Shown: positions 37,257-45,789, numbered from the stretch's first letter. The stretch is DNA of 64,000 bases from Planococcus wigleyi (GCF_014836985.1 NZ_JACSPU010000001.1:961855-1025854); one strand, 5' to 3'. Program-made: numbers and translations. Notes: generated by a model not told the origin, from the sequence alone.

Positions 37257-37727
37257 ATGAAAAGGAAATATTTATTGGTTCTATTCATCGGTGGTATGCT
37301 TCTCCTTAGCGCTTGCTCCCTTCGAAACGATGCGGCGGATTTGTACAAGAAAGAGAACGCTCTTGAAGTTAAAGTAGCTGTCCCCGATGTTATTGCTGCC
37401 GATGAGCCATTTAAAGTGCAAGCAATTTTGTCGCGAGATGGTGAGAAGCTTGAAAAAGCTGATTTTGTTCATTTTGAAATTTTAAAACATGACGGTTCGT
37501 TTCGTTTGCCGATGGAAGAAGCAGCATTCATAAAAGAGGGGCTGTATGAAATGGAGCTTTATCTTGAAGAAGATGGACTTTATTATTTGGATGTCCACGC
37601 CGGATTTAAAGGTTCCATCGTCAATCCCCGCCAGCAATTCATCGTCGGTGAGCTGTCAGAGGCAGAGTTGGATGCGCTAAAAAAAGGGACAGTTGCAGAT
37701 CAAGAAATGCCTAGTAAACACCATTAG
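37257..37727 (+). CDS. Lipoprotein with FixH/YtkA-like domain
   Basis: The 156-residue protein has a signal peptide ending in the lipobox LLSAC and a beta-sandwich with ADEPFKVQAIL and EDGLYYLDVHAGF, as in YtkA-like (FixH-type) domains. It ends in KHH, which could bind metal. I use the ATG at 37257 rather than the upstream in-frame ATG at 37209 because the signal peptide begins there. Its place next to a PepSY-TM gene suggests a cell-surface metal or redox function, which is inference. Confidence 0.75.
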   Translation: MKRKYLLVLFIGGMLLLSACSLRNDAADLYKKENALEVKVAVPDVIAADEPFKVQAILSRDGEKLEKADFVHFEILKHDGSFRLPMEEAAFIKEGLYEMELYLEEDGLYYLDVHAGFKGSIVNPRQQFIVGELSEAELDALKKGTVADQEMPSKHH

Positions 37728-37756
37728 TATTTAGTAAATGAATAGGAGCAACGAAA

Positions 37757-38215
37757 ATGAAAAGCGAAACTGCACGATTAATACTGCTTCCATGTGACAG
37801 CCAGTCAGCTCAAGTCATAGAAGCTCAACACTATGAGAACGGTCCTCAAATCGCCGATCACGTCAAAGAATTGAAAAACGATCCGGCATTGTATGGTTGG
37901 GGAAGCTGGCTGGTGCTGCGGAAATCCGATGGGTTGATCATTGGTGATGCGGGATTTAAAGGGAAACCGGATGCCAATCAACAAGTGGAAGTGGGATATG
38001 GTTTTCTCGAATCTGAGTGGGGCAAAGGATATGCTACAGAAGCTGTCGAATGCCTTTTGGATTGGGCGTTTCATAAAAAAGATGTTATAAAAGTAATCGC
38101 AGAAACGGATTTGGACAATATCGGATCCATCCGCGTCCTCGAAAAGCTGGGGATGAAAAGAACACAGGCCACATACGATATGATTTACTGGGAAAAGAAT
38201 AAAGAAAGCATCTAG
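37757..38215 (+). CDS. GNAT-family N-acetyltransferase
   Basis: The 152-residue protein has VGYGFLESEWGKGYATEAVECLL, split here as VGYGFLES and WGKGYATEA, the acetyl-CoA-binding pyrophosphate loop of RimJ/RimL-like GNAT enzymes, and SIRVLEKLGM near the C terminus. It likely acetylates a small molecule or protein N terminus. ATG after AATAGGAGC. It is 29 bp downstream of the YtkA-like gene. Confidence 0.85.
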   Translation: MKSETARLILLPCDSQSAQVIEAQHYENGPQIADHVKELKNDPALYGWGSWLVLRKSDGLIIGDAGFKGKPDANQQVEVGYGFLESEWGKGYATEAVECLLDWAFHKKDVIKVIAETDLDNIGSIRVLEKLGMKRTQATYDMIYWEKNKESI

Positions 38216-38248
38216 AACGATAAAGTTGGAGACCAAAATCTTTTGGCT

Positions 38249-38779
38249 TTAGTTTTTAATCAGTTTTTCAAGCGCGATGTCTACATGGTCCCACTCATAG
38301 ATCAATTCTTTTAAAACGGTCCCGGATATTTTTATCTCTACAGACTTTATAAGCTTAGCCCCATAGTATTCATAAAAATACCGTGTTTTATTCTCCTCGA
38401 GTACTTCCACAAATACGCTTTTGTAACACGATTGCGTGAAATGAAGAAACAATTCCGCCAGCAGTAATTTTCCGATTCCTTGCGATTGATAGTCCTTCAG
38501 CAAATAGATAGACGTCAAATCAGCCGCCCCTTCAACGGTGTTGGTTCTTCTTTTTGCTGCAGTACCGAAGCCGATGATGGTGCCTTCAGCATTCTCAGCT
38601 ACCACGATATAATTTGTTTGATCTGAAATATTGCAATCCCATAATGTTGTCCGCTGCTCATAGGATAAGTTTTCCAGAAATTCAGCTGGCAGTATGTTCT
38701 TGTACGTCGTTCTCCAGCTGTCTACATGCACTTTTGCGATGCCTGCTGCATCTTTTGCTTGTGCTTGCCTGATTTGCAT
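38249..38779 (-). CDS. GNAT-family N-acetyltransferase
   Basis: The protein of about 176 residues begins MQIRQAQAKDAAGIAKVHVD, an N-terminal pattern of GNAT enzymes, with the acetyl-CoA loop DYQSQGIGKLLLAELF. I choose the ATG at 38779 because AAGGGGG lies six to eight bases upstream; a further in-frame ATG at 38803 lacks one. It converges on the preceding GNAT gene. Acceptor substrate unknown. Confidence 0.85.
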   Translation of the reverse strand: MQIRQAQAKDAAGIAKVHVDSWRTTYKNILPAEFLENLSYEQRTTLWDCNISDQTNYIVVAENAEGTIIGFGTAAKRRTNTVEGAADLTSIYLLKDYQSQGIGKLLLAELFLHFTQSCYKSVFVEVLEENKTRYFYEYYGAKLIKSVEIKISGTVLKELIYEWDHVDIALEKLIKN

Positions 38780-38803
38780 TATTATCCCCCTTTTTTCTGT
38801 CAT

Positions 38804-39245
38804 TGTAGTATGAAAGATTTTCGTCTAAACAAACATAGCATAGCGAAAGACGATTCTGTACGATATACAGCAGGCATTGCTTGATTTTAAAAATTGCTTA
38901 CTGCCAATTGAATGAAAGCGGAAGGTCATCAAAAGCAAAACGAGCCCACTTTGGAAATTCGAGGGGAGATTTCTTTACGCAACTCAAGAATGGCAATAAA
39001 CTTTAAGTAATGAGGAAGCTGACATTAGAATTCAAGCTATAAAGGACAAGTATTTCAGACCATAGAGCTGGCAATAACGTCAAAATGAATGCGCTATTCT
39101 TTTGGCGTTATTTTGTGGATGAATGAAGTTTGAGTCCTTGCAAAAAATGGAAAGTGAAAAAAACAGGCTTACTTGAATAGATCAAGTAGGCCTGCTTTGT
39201 GTTTCTTTATTTATTCTTTTCTTCCATTCACGGCACCACACGAGA
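38804..39245. other. Intergenic region with two hairpins
   Basis: No gene is supported. AATAACG-TCAAAA and TTTTGG-CGTTATT form a hairpin at 39073-39113, and CAGGCTTACTTGA with TCAAGTAGGCCTG forms another at 39159-39200. The second probably ends the minus-strand MFS gene. Confidence 0.55.
39159..39200 (-). terminator. Terminator after the MFS efflux gene
   Basis: AACAGGCTTACTTGA and TCAAGTAGGCCTGCTTT form a stem with one bulge. On the minus strand it is followed by a T-rich run (CTGTTTTTTTCAC). Confidence 0.7.
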
Positions 39246-40445
39246 TCAAGAAATTTCAACAGGTTTGCTGGTTTCTTTTCCTTGTCCCAACGAAGGGCTT
39301 TTCCATACATACGTTAAGGCGATGCCGACTCCAAGTACGATGGTCGCAAAATAGAACGGGTAGTTCAAATCGATATCGAACAGGATCCCGCCGATAATCG
39401 GACCAAAAATATTGCCGATGCTCGTAAACATGGAGTTCATTCCCCCAGCAAATCCTTGCTCGTTTCCGGCAATCCGGGACAGATATGTAGTGACGGCAGG
39501 GCGCATCAGGTCAAAACCGACAAACACCACCATCGTCACCAGCAGGATTGACCAATAGCTGTTGACGAAAGTCATAATGAACACCAAGATGGTCGACACC
39601 AATAGGCTGTAGCGGATCAACCGGATTTCGCCGAGCCATTGAGTCAGCCGGTTGAACAAGCCAACCTGGAAAATTACGCCGACTATAGCGCCGAGTGAAA
39701 TGATGATGGCGATGTCCATCGCGGTAAAGCCGAACTTATGGTCGACAAACAGCGCAAACAGCGATTCGAATGCGGCCAGACCAAATGACGAAATGAGGAT
39801 GACCATGAACGCAATGAAGTACATGGGTGAAAAGATCTTTTTAAATCCTGATTTCGGAATCGCCTGATGTTTTTCCTCCACTTCGTATATCCGTTCCGGC
39901 TCTTTTAATGTAATCAACGATAGAATGGTCGCAAATAAACCGAAGCCAGCTGCAAAGAAGAAAGGAAGCCGTGTACTGATATCAGCCAGGAAGCCGCCGA
40001 TCCCCGGGCCGATGATGAAGCCGGTGGAAATGGCCGCAGACATATAGCCTAAAGCTTTCGGGCGCGTACTGCTGGTCGTGATGTCTGCAATGAAGGCGGT
40101 CACAGCCGGCATGATGAATGCGGCACTGACGCCTCCGAGAATCCGGGAAAGAAACAGGACTTCAACTGTTTCACCGATGCCGAACAGAAATTCCGAAATG
40201 CTGAAGATAAGCAATCCGATAATAATCATGGGCTTGCGTCCGATATTATCGACCCATCGTCCAGCGATCGGCGAAACAATCAGCTGGGCTAAAGCAAAAG
40301 CAGAAACCATGTAACCGACGACGGTTCCTGAAATGTCCAATTCGTTCATAATGGTCGGTGTAACCGGGATGACCAGGCCAATTCCTAAAAATGCGATAAA
40401 TAGATTAAGCAATAATGTGGATAAAACTAATTTATTTGTTTTCAT
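39246..40445 (-). CDS. MFS multidrug efflux transporter (NorA/Bmr-like)
   Basis: The 399-residue protein has 12 membrane helices, the MFS motif A GRWVDNIGRKP near residue 65 and the antiporter motif C-like GPGIGGFLAD near residue 145. These are features of the DHA1 drug:proton antiporters. The ATG follows AAGGAGATC. A TetR-family regulator gene lies 122 bp upstream on the same strand, so drug-inducible control is likely. Confidence 0.87.
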   Translation of the reverse strand: MKTNKLVLSTLLLNLFIAFLGIGLVIPVTPTIMNELDISGTVVGYMVSAFALAQLIVSPIAGRWVDNIGRKPMIIIGLLIFSISEFLFGIGETVEVLFLSRILGGVSAAFIMPAVTAFIADITTSSTRPKALGYMSAAISTGFIIGPGIGGFLADISTRLPFFFAAGFGLFATILSLITLKEPERIYEVEEKHQAIPKSGFKKIFSPMYFIAFMVILISSFGLAAFESLFALFVDHKFGFTAMDIAIIISLGAIVGVIFQVGLFNRLTQWLGEIRLIRYSLLVSTILVFIMTFVNSYWSILLVTMVVFVGFDLMRPAVTTYLSRIAGNEQGFAGGMNSMFTSIGNIFGPIIGGILFDIDLNYPFYFATIVLGVGIALTYVWKSPSLGQGKETSKPVEIS

Positions 40446-40567
40446 GTGGTGATCTCCTTAGTATATTCGTGCCTGATGAGTCGTAATGGTTTGGATTAGA
40501 AGGAAACCACTCAGTTTAATGAATGAAAGATTCAAATCAAGAGTCTGCATGACGAGAATCTGGTGAT

Positions 40568-41146
40568 TTACTTGCGCAAGCCGCGCCAAAAGATCGGCCA
40601 AACAGCCTGTAGGCGGCTTTCATAGCGGTCCATGCCGCTATAGACCAATTCAGTCATCGTTCCTTCTGTTACCGTCAAATAGGCTAATGCCGCATTTGAA
40701 AAATCCTCTGAATGTAAAACTTTTTCTTGTCGGTCCCGCTCACGCAATAGACGGGTTAAGTGGCGATGCATGCTGTCAAAAAAAGGGTTGAAAAATTCGC
40801 CAACTTCTTTTTCCAGTCTGAGTGGCGGGAAATAAGCAACTCGCAAGATGAAGTTCATTCGTTCGTTGTCCTGGCTTTCTTTGGCGAACCAATTGAAATA
40901 ACCATAAAGGATGGATTCCAACGGTTCATCTCTTACGGAATTAAAATAGGCTGCCAAGTGGCTTTTTTGTGTATTTAACGAATACTGAAGTGCAGAAAGG
41001 AATAAATCGTCTTTTCCTTTGTAATGAGCATAAATCGATGGCTTCTTGATGCCAACTTCCTCGGCAATTTTGCTGAGCGAAGCGCCTTCAAAGCCTTCTT
41101 TTGCAAAATGGCCGACGGCAGTTTGAAGAATATGGTCAGCTTTCAT
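40568..41146 (-). CDS. TetR-family transcriptional regulator
   Basis: The 192-residue protein has an N-terminal helix-turn-helix (LSKIAEEVGIKKPSIYAHYK) and a divergent helical ligand-binding domain. It is upstream of, and on the same strand as, an MFS efflux gene. A perfect palindrome spans its promoter, so it probably represses itself and the exporter and is released by an exported compound. The ligand is unknown. Confidence 0.9.
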   Translation of the reverse strand: MKADHILQTAVGHFAKEGFEGASLSKIAEEVGIKKPSIYAHYKGKDDLFLSALQYSLNTQKSHLAAYFNSVRDEPLESILYGYFNWFAKESQDNERMNFILRVAYFPPLRLEKEVGEFFNPFFDSMHRHLTRLLRERDRQEKVLHSEDFSNAALAYLTVTEGTMTELVYSGMDRYESRLQAVWPIFWRGLRK

Positions 41147-41157
41147 TTTTTCACCTT

Positions 41158-41173
41158 CCTAACGGTCGTTAGG
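41158..41173 (-). promoter_or_regulatory. Palindromic operator of the TetR gene
   Basis: CCTAACG-GT-CGTTAGG has perfect 7-bp arms and lies 12 bp upstream of the tetR-type start codon, overlapping the likely promoter or leader (GATTATAT on the minus strand). This is a typical TetR-family operator position. Confidence 0.72.
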
Positions 41174-41312
41174 ATATAATCTCATGTGCTCTTTCTTTTG
41201 TCAAACCTTCTTTCTTGGCATTTTTATGTCCATTCCATCTTCCTTGAGAAGCTTGATGGGGGTCAAGGCGAAGAAACTGCCCTAGAGCTATGCTGAAGGG
41301 AGAGGTGAGTTT

Positions 41313-41789
41313 ATGAAAAAGATACTGTGCTTGGTGTTTCTTCTGGCAATGATGACAGCCTGTGGCAGAGAACCGTTGATGAAGACATTGGCCGATCCGT
41401 CTCCTGATCAACTGCTGCATTCGAGTGAGGCGGGATTATCCATGCATCTTGAAAAGGCGCGATACCAAAAATCGTCCATTGTTATTGGAATGGAACTCGA
41501 AAACGACAGTGGACAGGATTTTGGGTATGGTGACTATGTATATATCGAGTTGAAACAGCAGGACGGCTGGCATCTCCTGACCCATTCAGACGCTGTATTC
41601 ATCAACAATCCCGACTTCAATGATTTTGGCCATGTACTGCAGGCGGGAACTAAAACGGAGATGGAATTTTCGATAGAAGGATTGGGGATTGAACTGGCTC
41701 CTGGTGAGTACCGGATCGTTAAAACGTTCTTATCGCAAGATGTACCTTATTTCGAGATTTCCTTGGCGTCACCATTTCGTGTCGAATAG
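41313..41789 (+). CDS. Lipoprotein with a bacterial Ig-like domain
   Basis: The 158-residue protein has a signal peptide ending in lipobox MMTAC, and a beta-sandwich domain with the conserved LAPGEYRIVKTFL strand near the C terminus, typical of Firmicutes immunoglobulin-like lipoproteins. It should be anchored outside the cell membrane. Function unknown. ATG after GGGAGAGG; a long hairpin follows. Confidence 0.75.
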   Translation: MKKILCLVFLLAMMTACGREPLMKTLADPSPDQLLHSSEAGLSMHLEKARYQKSSIVIGMELENDSGQDFGYGDYVYIELKQQDGWHLLTHSDAVFINNPDFNDFGHVLQAGTKTEMEFSIEGLGIELAPGEYRIVKTFLSQDVPYFEISLASPFRVE

Positions 41790-41802
41790 TTCCTCGCAAT
41801 AA

Positions 41803-41845
41803 AACGTCTATTCAGCGCCTGCAAAGGCATAGAATAGACGTTTTC
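41803..41845 (+). terminator. Terminator after the Ig-like lipoprotein gene
   Basis: AAAACGTCTATTC and its perfect complement GAATAGACGTTTT enclose 17 bases. Confidence 0.82.
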
Positions 41846-41875
41846 TATGATGTGCTGCGACCGAACACCGTGTCA

Positions 41876-42241
41876 TCAATACAGAAGATGGCCTGTTCCT
41901 GCATTGCCGCCTTTGGTGATGTCATGCGGCCGTAGATGTGTTTTTTCAGAATGCCGATAAAAACTAGTGTCGACGGCAGCTTTGACTTTCCAAATCATCC
42001 AGATTCCGAACAGTACCTGCAGAATGACCAGTACCAGGTAAAGCGGATTGGATAAGGTTTCTGTGATGACAAAGAAGAGGGCCAGCAGGACAGCCTGAGC
42101 AATAACGAATCTTCCCGCCCTTAACACCACCGAGACAAAGAGGATCAGAAGCCCGATAATCAAAATTGCTTGATGTTCCTGCATTAGAGAGCTGAAGGTG
42201 AAGTCTGTAGAGAAAGGTGAAATCCACTGAACTGCATTCAT
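41876..42241 (-). CDS. Membrane protein of unknown function
   Basis: The 121-residue protein has three hydrophobic segments (about 24-42, 46-64, 67-86) and a soluble histidine-containing C terminus (RHSEKTHLRPHD). It overlaps the upstream small gene by four bases (ATGA). It lies downstream of the FNR-box flavodoxin on the same strand, but belongs more clearly with its small partner. Confidence 0.68.
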   Translation of the reverse strand: MNAVQWISPFSTDFTFSSLMQEHQAILIIGLLILFVSVVLRAGRFVIAQAVLLALFFVITETLSNPLYLVLVILQVLFGIWMIWKVKAAVDTSFYRHSEKTHLRPHDITKGGNAGTGHLLY

Positions 42242-42426
42242 TTTATGTCTCCTCCTTGTTCGGATATTTCAACTGGCTGGACTGAAGGGGTGGGCTGGTA
42301 TTTTTCTTTCAGCTTCAGATGAGCTTCCGTATACTTTGGATCGACTGTGCCTCCGCTTAATCCTTCGTCAATCATACGATCTATTTCCTGGATGCAATCA
42401 CAATTTACGGGGTGTTGAGTTTTCAT
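42238..42426 (-). CDS. Small soluble protein with a CDC motif
   Basis: The 62-residue protein begins MKTQHPVNCDCIQEID and is otherwise helical and acidic. It has a good ribosome site (GAGGAAGT) and shares an ATGA overlap with the membrane protein gene that follows. No known family. Confidence 0.65.
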   Translation of the reverse strand: MKTQHPVNCDCIQEIDRMIDEGLSGGTVDPKYTEAHLKLKEKYQPTPSVQPVEISEQGGDIK

Positions 42427-42480
42427 TTTTACTTCCTCCTCATATTATCTAAATTGACTTTCCTTAAGTAGTTCCATAAA

Positions 42481-42963
42481 TCAAAAAATCCCGGCTTTTC
42501 TGGTTGCGGCGGAATTTGTTGTCAGATCCTGAAACTCCTCAGCCAGTTTTTTGATGGATTGCAGATCTTCTTCATCGGGTGACAGGTCCACTTTGACGGA
42601 ATGCTGGATGACCCGGGCGTTCTGCTGTTTAAATTCCGCTTTCATCAAGTCAACCGCTGCACAGAATTCGTCATAAGCCGTATCTCCTGAACCGAAAACC
42701 CCAACGACTTTCCCGGTAAGGTCGACAGTCCGCAGAGTATCGCAAAAGATATCCGTTTCAAAGGGAAGGTCCCCGTCATCATACGTATAGGTGCCGAAAA
42801 GAATGCCGTCATACTGAAGAAGGCGCTGGGGATCCATGTCTCCCATTTCGATATTTTCCATGGTCGTTTCACAGACTGTCGGGTCCAGGTACTTTTCTAT
42901 TAAATCGGCTATTTCTTCTGTATTCCCGGTAGAACTAGCATAAAGGATAAGAACTTGAATCAT
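42481..42963 (-). CDS. Flavodoxin
   Basis: The 160-residue protein has the FMN phosphate-binding loop ASSTGNTEEIADLI at its N terminus and the later YTYDDGDLP and GSGDTAYDEFC segments of flavodoxins. It binds FMN and carries electrons at low potential. The ATG at 42963 has AGGAG eight bases upstream. An FNR-type dyad centred at 43035.5 lies about 70 bp before it, suggesting oxygen- or redox-responsive control. Confidence 0.93.
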   Translation of the reverse strand: MIQVLILYASSTGNTEEIADLIEKYLDPTVCETTMENIEMGDMDPQRLLQYDGILFGTYTYDDGDLPFETDIFCDTLRTVDLTGKVVGVFGSGDTAYDEFCAAVDLMKAEFKQQNARVIQHSVKVDLSPDEEDLQSIKKLAEEFQDLTTNSAATRKAGIF

Positions 42964-43000
42964 AGCGAACACTCCTGTTCTTAACTTTCTTTCTACATTC

Positions 43001-43043
43001 AGCTTACCGGAAAACCCGATAAAAAAACTTGATGCACATCAAG
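43001..43043 (-). promoter_or_regulatory. FNR-type dyad upstream of the flavodoxin gene
   Basis: CTTGATGCACATCAAG (43028-43043) matches TTGAT-N4-ATCAA perfectly. A TAAGCT at 43003-43008 region, close to 43001-43006, sits where a -10 box should be if the dyad is centred at -41.5. The -10 match is modest. Confidence 0.7.
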
Positions 43044-43087
43044 TCGATTGATTTGTCTGGCGTTTTTTTCAAAAATCAACCAAATAA

Positions 43088-43124
43088 AAAAGCCAAGAAA
43101 AATGATTGCTGTTTCTTGGCTTTT
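43088..43124 (-). terminator. Terminator after the HMA chaperone gene
   Basis: AAAAGCCAAGAAA and TTTCTTGGCTTTT form a perfect 13-bp stem with an 11-base loop. Confidence 0.85.
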
Positions 43125-43197
43125 GTTCTGCTGTTTCTTAGTGAAGGATGAAGAAAACTCTATAGGTGGATGCGTCTCTTTAACGGAATGCCAGCTG

Positions 43198-43407
43198 TTA
43201 AGCGACAACTGGGTAGCCTAGTTTCTCAATGACTGCCTTCAAGTCTTCCGGTGCTACTTTGTCTTCGTCATAAACGGCTTTTACTTTACTGGAATTGAAC
43301 AACACCTTCACTTCCTCAACGCCATTTATTTTCCCTACTTTTCCTTCGATTTTTTTGATGCAGGAAGGGCAAGTCAGCGGTTCTAATTGGAATTTAACTG
43401 TGGTCAT
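43198..43407 (-). CDS. Heavy-metal-associated (HMA) domain chaperone
   Basis: The 69-residue protein is a single HMA domain with the metal-binding LTCPSC motif near residue 12 and a ferredoxin-like fold pattern (INGVEEVKVLF). Such proteins carry copper or a related soft metal to P1B ATPases. The ATG at 43407 has AAAGGAG eight bases upstream. It is divergent from the P1B ATPase gene and both have FNR-type dyads, so the two probably act together. Confidence 0.9.
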   Translation of the reverse strand: MTTVKFQLEPLTCPSCIKKIEGKVGKINGVEEVKVLFNSSKVKAVYDEDKVAPEDLKAVIEKLGYPVVA

Positions 43408-43436
43408 TTCAATCACTCCTTTGTTTTTCTAATTTC

Positions 43437-43479
43437 AGTATAATGTCTCCAGTCAGTTCATTCCTTGACCTGCATCAAG
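43437..43479 (-). promoter_or_regulatory. FNR-dependent-type promoter of the HMA chaperone
   Basis: On the minus strand, the dyad CTTGACCTGCATCAAG-equivalent (43464-43479) has its centre at 43471.5. TATACT lies at 43442-43437, placing the start near 43430, exactly 41.5 bp from the dyad centre. No separate -35 box is evident. This is the geometry of class II activation by FNR/CRP-family proteins. Confidence 0.8.
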
Positions 43480-43668
43480 ATGTGAAATGAAAAACGGGTT
43501 AAAGAGCCGTTGAGAATAATAGGTGGAAAAGCCCTTGTTCGAATCGTTGCAGTCTATTCTCTATTGAATGTGATTTCATTTACCAAACCCCATTTCTATA
43601 GAAGATCCACTCACCAAATGTATGAGAAAACAAAAAAGGCATTAATTTTCAATCGTAAACTGCAATTG

Positions 43669-43711
43669 CTTGACGGGGGTCAAGTACTAAAAAAATAATC
43701 CGGTTTATTAT
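43669..43711 (+). promoter_or_regulatory. FNR-dependent-type promoter of the P1B ATPase
   Basis: The dyad CTTGACGGGGGTCAAG (43669-43684, centre 43676.5) is followed by TATTAT at 43706-43711. The start expected near 43718 lies 41.5 bp from the dyad centre. Again there is no clear -35 box. Confidence 0.8.
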
Positions 43712-43788
43712 AGAAGTATAAAGAAAAGCATCACGCACGAGGAATATGTTTGTAATTTCGAAACTAATGAAAGAGGAGTTGAAGAGCG

Positions 43789-45690
43789 ATGTTTGCATTT
43801 ATTCACAAGCACAAAAAAACGATGACATTCGGAGCCGGTTTCTTGCTGATGCTCGCCTTGGCTTTGAATAGTGGAGGTTTTCATGAGTTGCGCCAGCTCA
43901 CATTGATCCTCGCGACGGTCATTGCGGGAATTCCAATTGCCATCAAAGCGTTTCAGGCATTAAGGATGAAAGCCTTCAGCATCGAGCTGCTGGTGACAAT
44001 CGCTGTTATCGGGGCGTTGTTTATCGGGGAATACGTGGAATCCGCAGTTGTGACATTCCTGTTCCTGTTCGGAGATTATCTGGAAGCCCGTACATTGGAA
44101 AAAACGCGGTCTTCTTTAAAAGGTTTAGTGGATATGGCACCACAGGAAGCGAATATCATCCGGAATGGCGTCAATGTAACTGTGCCGGTAGAAGAAGTGG
44201 CCAAAGGAGATCATGTCATCATCCGGACCGGCGGCAAAGTGCCGGTGGACGGCAAAATCCTCACTGGACATGCGTTATTGAATGAAGCGGCCATTACAGG
44301 AGAATCAGTCCCGGCATCCAAAAAAATAGGGGACAAAGTGTTCAGCAGTACAGTCATCGATACTGGCTACATCGAAATTATCGCCGAAAAAGTGGGAGAT
44401 GACACCACATTCGCGAAAATCATCGAATTGGTGGAAGAAGCGCAGGAATCAAAATCGAAAACCGAAAAATTCCTGAACAAATTTGCGAATATCTATACAC
44501 CTGCAGTAGTGCTGTTATCGATAGTTGTTTATATACTGACCAGAGATCTTCATCTCGCCATTACGTTTCTCGTCATTGCCTGTCCCGGTGCATTGATCAT
44601 CGGCGCACCGGTCTCCAGTGTAGCGGGCATCGGCAACGGAGCGAAGAACGGTGTTTTGGTCAAAGGCGGGGAAGTGATGGATCGGTTTTCAAAAGTTGAT
44701 GCACTGGTCTTCGATAAAACCGGTACATTGACGAAAGGGAAACCGGAAGTGACAGAGATCAAAGTCTTTCATTCTTATAATGAACAGGAATTGCTTCAAT
44801 GGGTGGCGCAGGCGGAAATGGTGTCTGAACACCATCTTGGCCAAACAATTGTCAAAGAAGCGAAAGCACGGAATATGGACTTTGGCCAAGAACCGGAAAA
44901 CGTAGAAGTCACCAAAGGCAACGGGTTGGTGGCTAAAGTAGGAGAGCGGGTTTTGGCGATTGGGAACCGGAAACTGATGAAAGCGAAAAACATCTCCATC
45001 CCGGCGGAAACAGAAAGTTATGCGGTAGGGCGTGAAAAATCCGGAAATACTGCCATCTTTGCAGCAGTAGACGGGAAAGTGGCCGGCATCTTTTCGATCG
45101 CCGACCAAATCCGCGAAGACGCAGCGCCAGCGCTCGCTCAAATGAGAAAAAACGGCGTCAAGAAAATCGTCATGCTGACGGGTGATAATCAGCATACGGC
45201 CGAGCTGGTCGCCACAGCTTTAGGGCTGGATGAATTCCATGCCGAGTTGCTTCCGGAAGACAAAGTGGCTTTCGTAAACCAATTAAAAAAACAAGGTTAT
45301 GTAGTCGCAATGGCAGGAGATGGGGTCAACGATGCCCCGGCGATCGCTACAGCGGATATCGGACTGGCGATGGGAGAAGGCGGCACCGATATTTCAATGG
45401 AAACCGCGGATGTCGTGTTGATGGCTGACAAACTGATGCAGTTCTCGCATGCCTATTCATTGTCAAAAGCAACGATCCGCAACATGAAACAAAATACTTT
45501 CTTTGCAGTCGGCATTGTGGCGGTCCTGTTGGCCGGTGTGCTGACGGGATCCATCCACTTGGCTTCCGGCATGTTCATCCATGAAGCGAGCGTTCTCATC
45601 GTCATCTTGAACGCCATGAGACTGATGGGCTTTAACTACAAAAAAATAAAAACTGGGAAATATTTGAAACCGGCCAATGCCGGGATTTAA
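43789..45690 (+). CDS. P1B-type heavy-metal-translocating ATPase with a CPG motif
   Basis: The 633-residue membrane pump has an actuator motif TGES, the phosphorylated aspartate in DKTGTLTKG near residue 307, the HP-type SEHHLG motif near residue 345, and GDGVNDAPAIA near residue 515. The membrane metal site reads ACPGALIIGAP, i.e. CPG rather than the usual CPC. There is no N-terminal HMA domain, matching the separate chaperone gene upstream. The metal is not predictable with confidence from CPG. ATG after GAGGAGTTGAAGAGCG, a rather long spacer. Confidence 0.92.
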   Translation: MFAFIHKHKKTMTFGAGFLLMLALALNSGGFHELRQLTLILATVIAGIPIAIKAFQALRMKAFSIELLVTIAVIGALFIGEYVESAVVTFLFLFGDYLEARTLEKTRSSLKGLVDMAPQEANIIRNGVNVTVPVEEVAKGDHVIIRTGGKVPVDGKILTGHALLNEAAITGESVPASKKIGDKVFSSTVIDTGYIEIIAEKVGDDTTFAKIIELVEEAQESKSKTEKFLNKFANIYTPAVVLLSIVVYILTRDLHLAITFLVIACPGALIIGAPVSSVAGIGNGAKNGVLVKGGEVMDRFSKVDALVFDKTGTLTKGKPEVTEIKVFHSYNEQELLQWVAQAEMVSEHHLGQTIVKEAKARNMDFGQEPENVEVTKGNGLVAKVGERVLAIGNRKLMKAKNISIPAETESYAVGREKSGNTAIFAAVDGKVAGIFSIADQIREDAAPALAQMRKNGVKKIVMLTGDNQHTAELVATALGLDEFHAELLPEDKVAFVNQLKKQGYVVAMAGDGVNDAPAIATADIGLAMGEGGTDISMETADVVLMADKLMQFSHAYSLSKATIRNMKQNTFFAVGIVAVLLAGVLTGSIHLASGMFIHEASVLIVILNAMRLMGFNYKKIKTGKYLKPANAGI

Positions 45691-45741
45691 AACACAGATT
45701 CACCGGTAGGAAAGCCTATGGCAAATTGAATTTTAGACAGG

Positions 45742-45777
45742 AAAAAGCCGACTGTTTCCAATTGGACAGTCGGCTTT
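45742..45777. terminator. Bidirectional terminator between the ATPase and AIM24 genes
   Basis: AAAGCCGACTGT and ACAGTCGGCTTT form a perfect stem around TTCCAATTGG. Confidence 0.88.
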
Positions 45778-45789
45778 GAATTAGTATGA

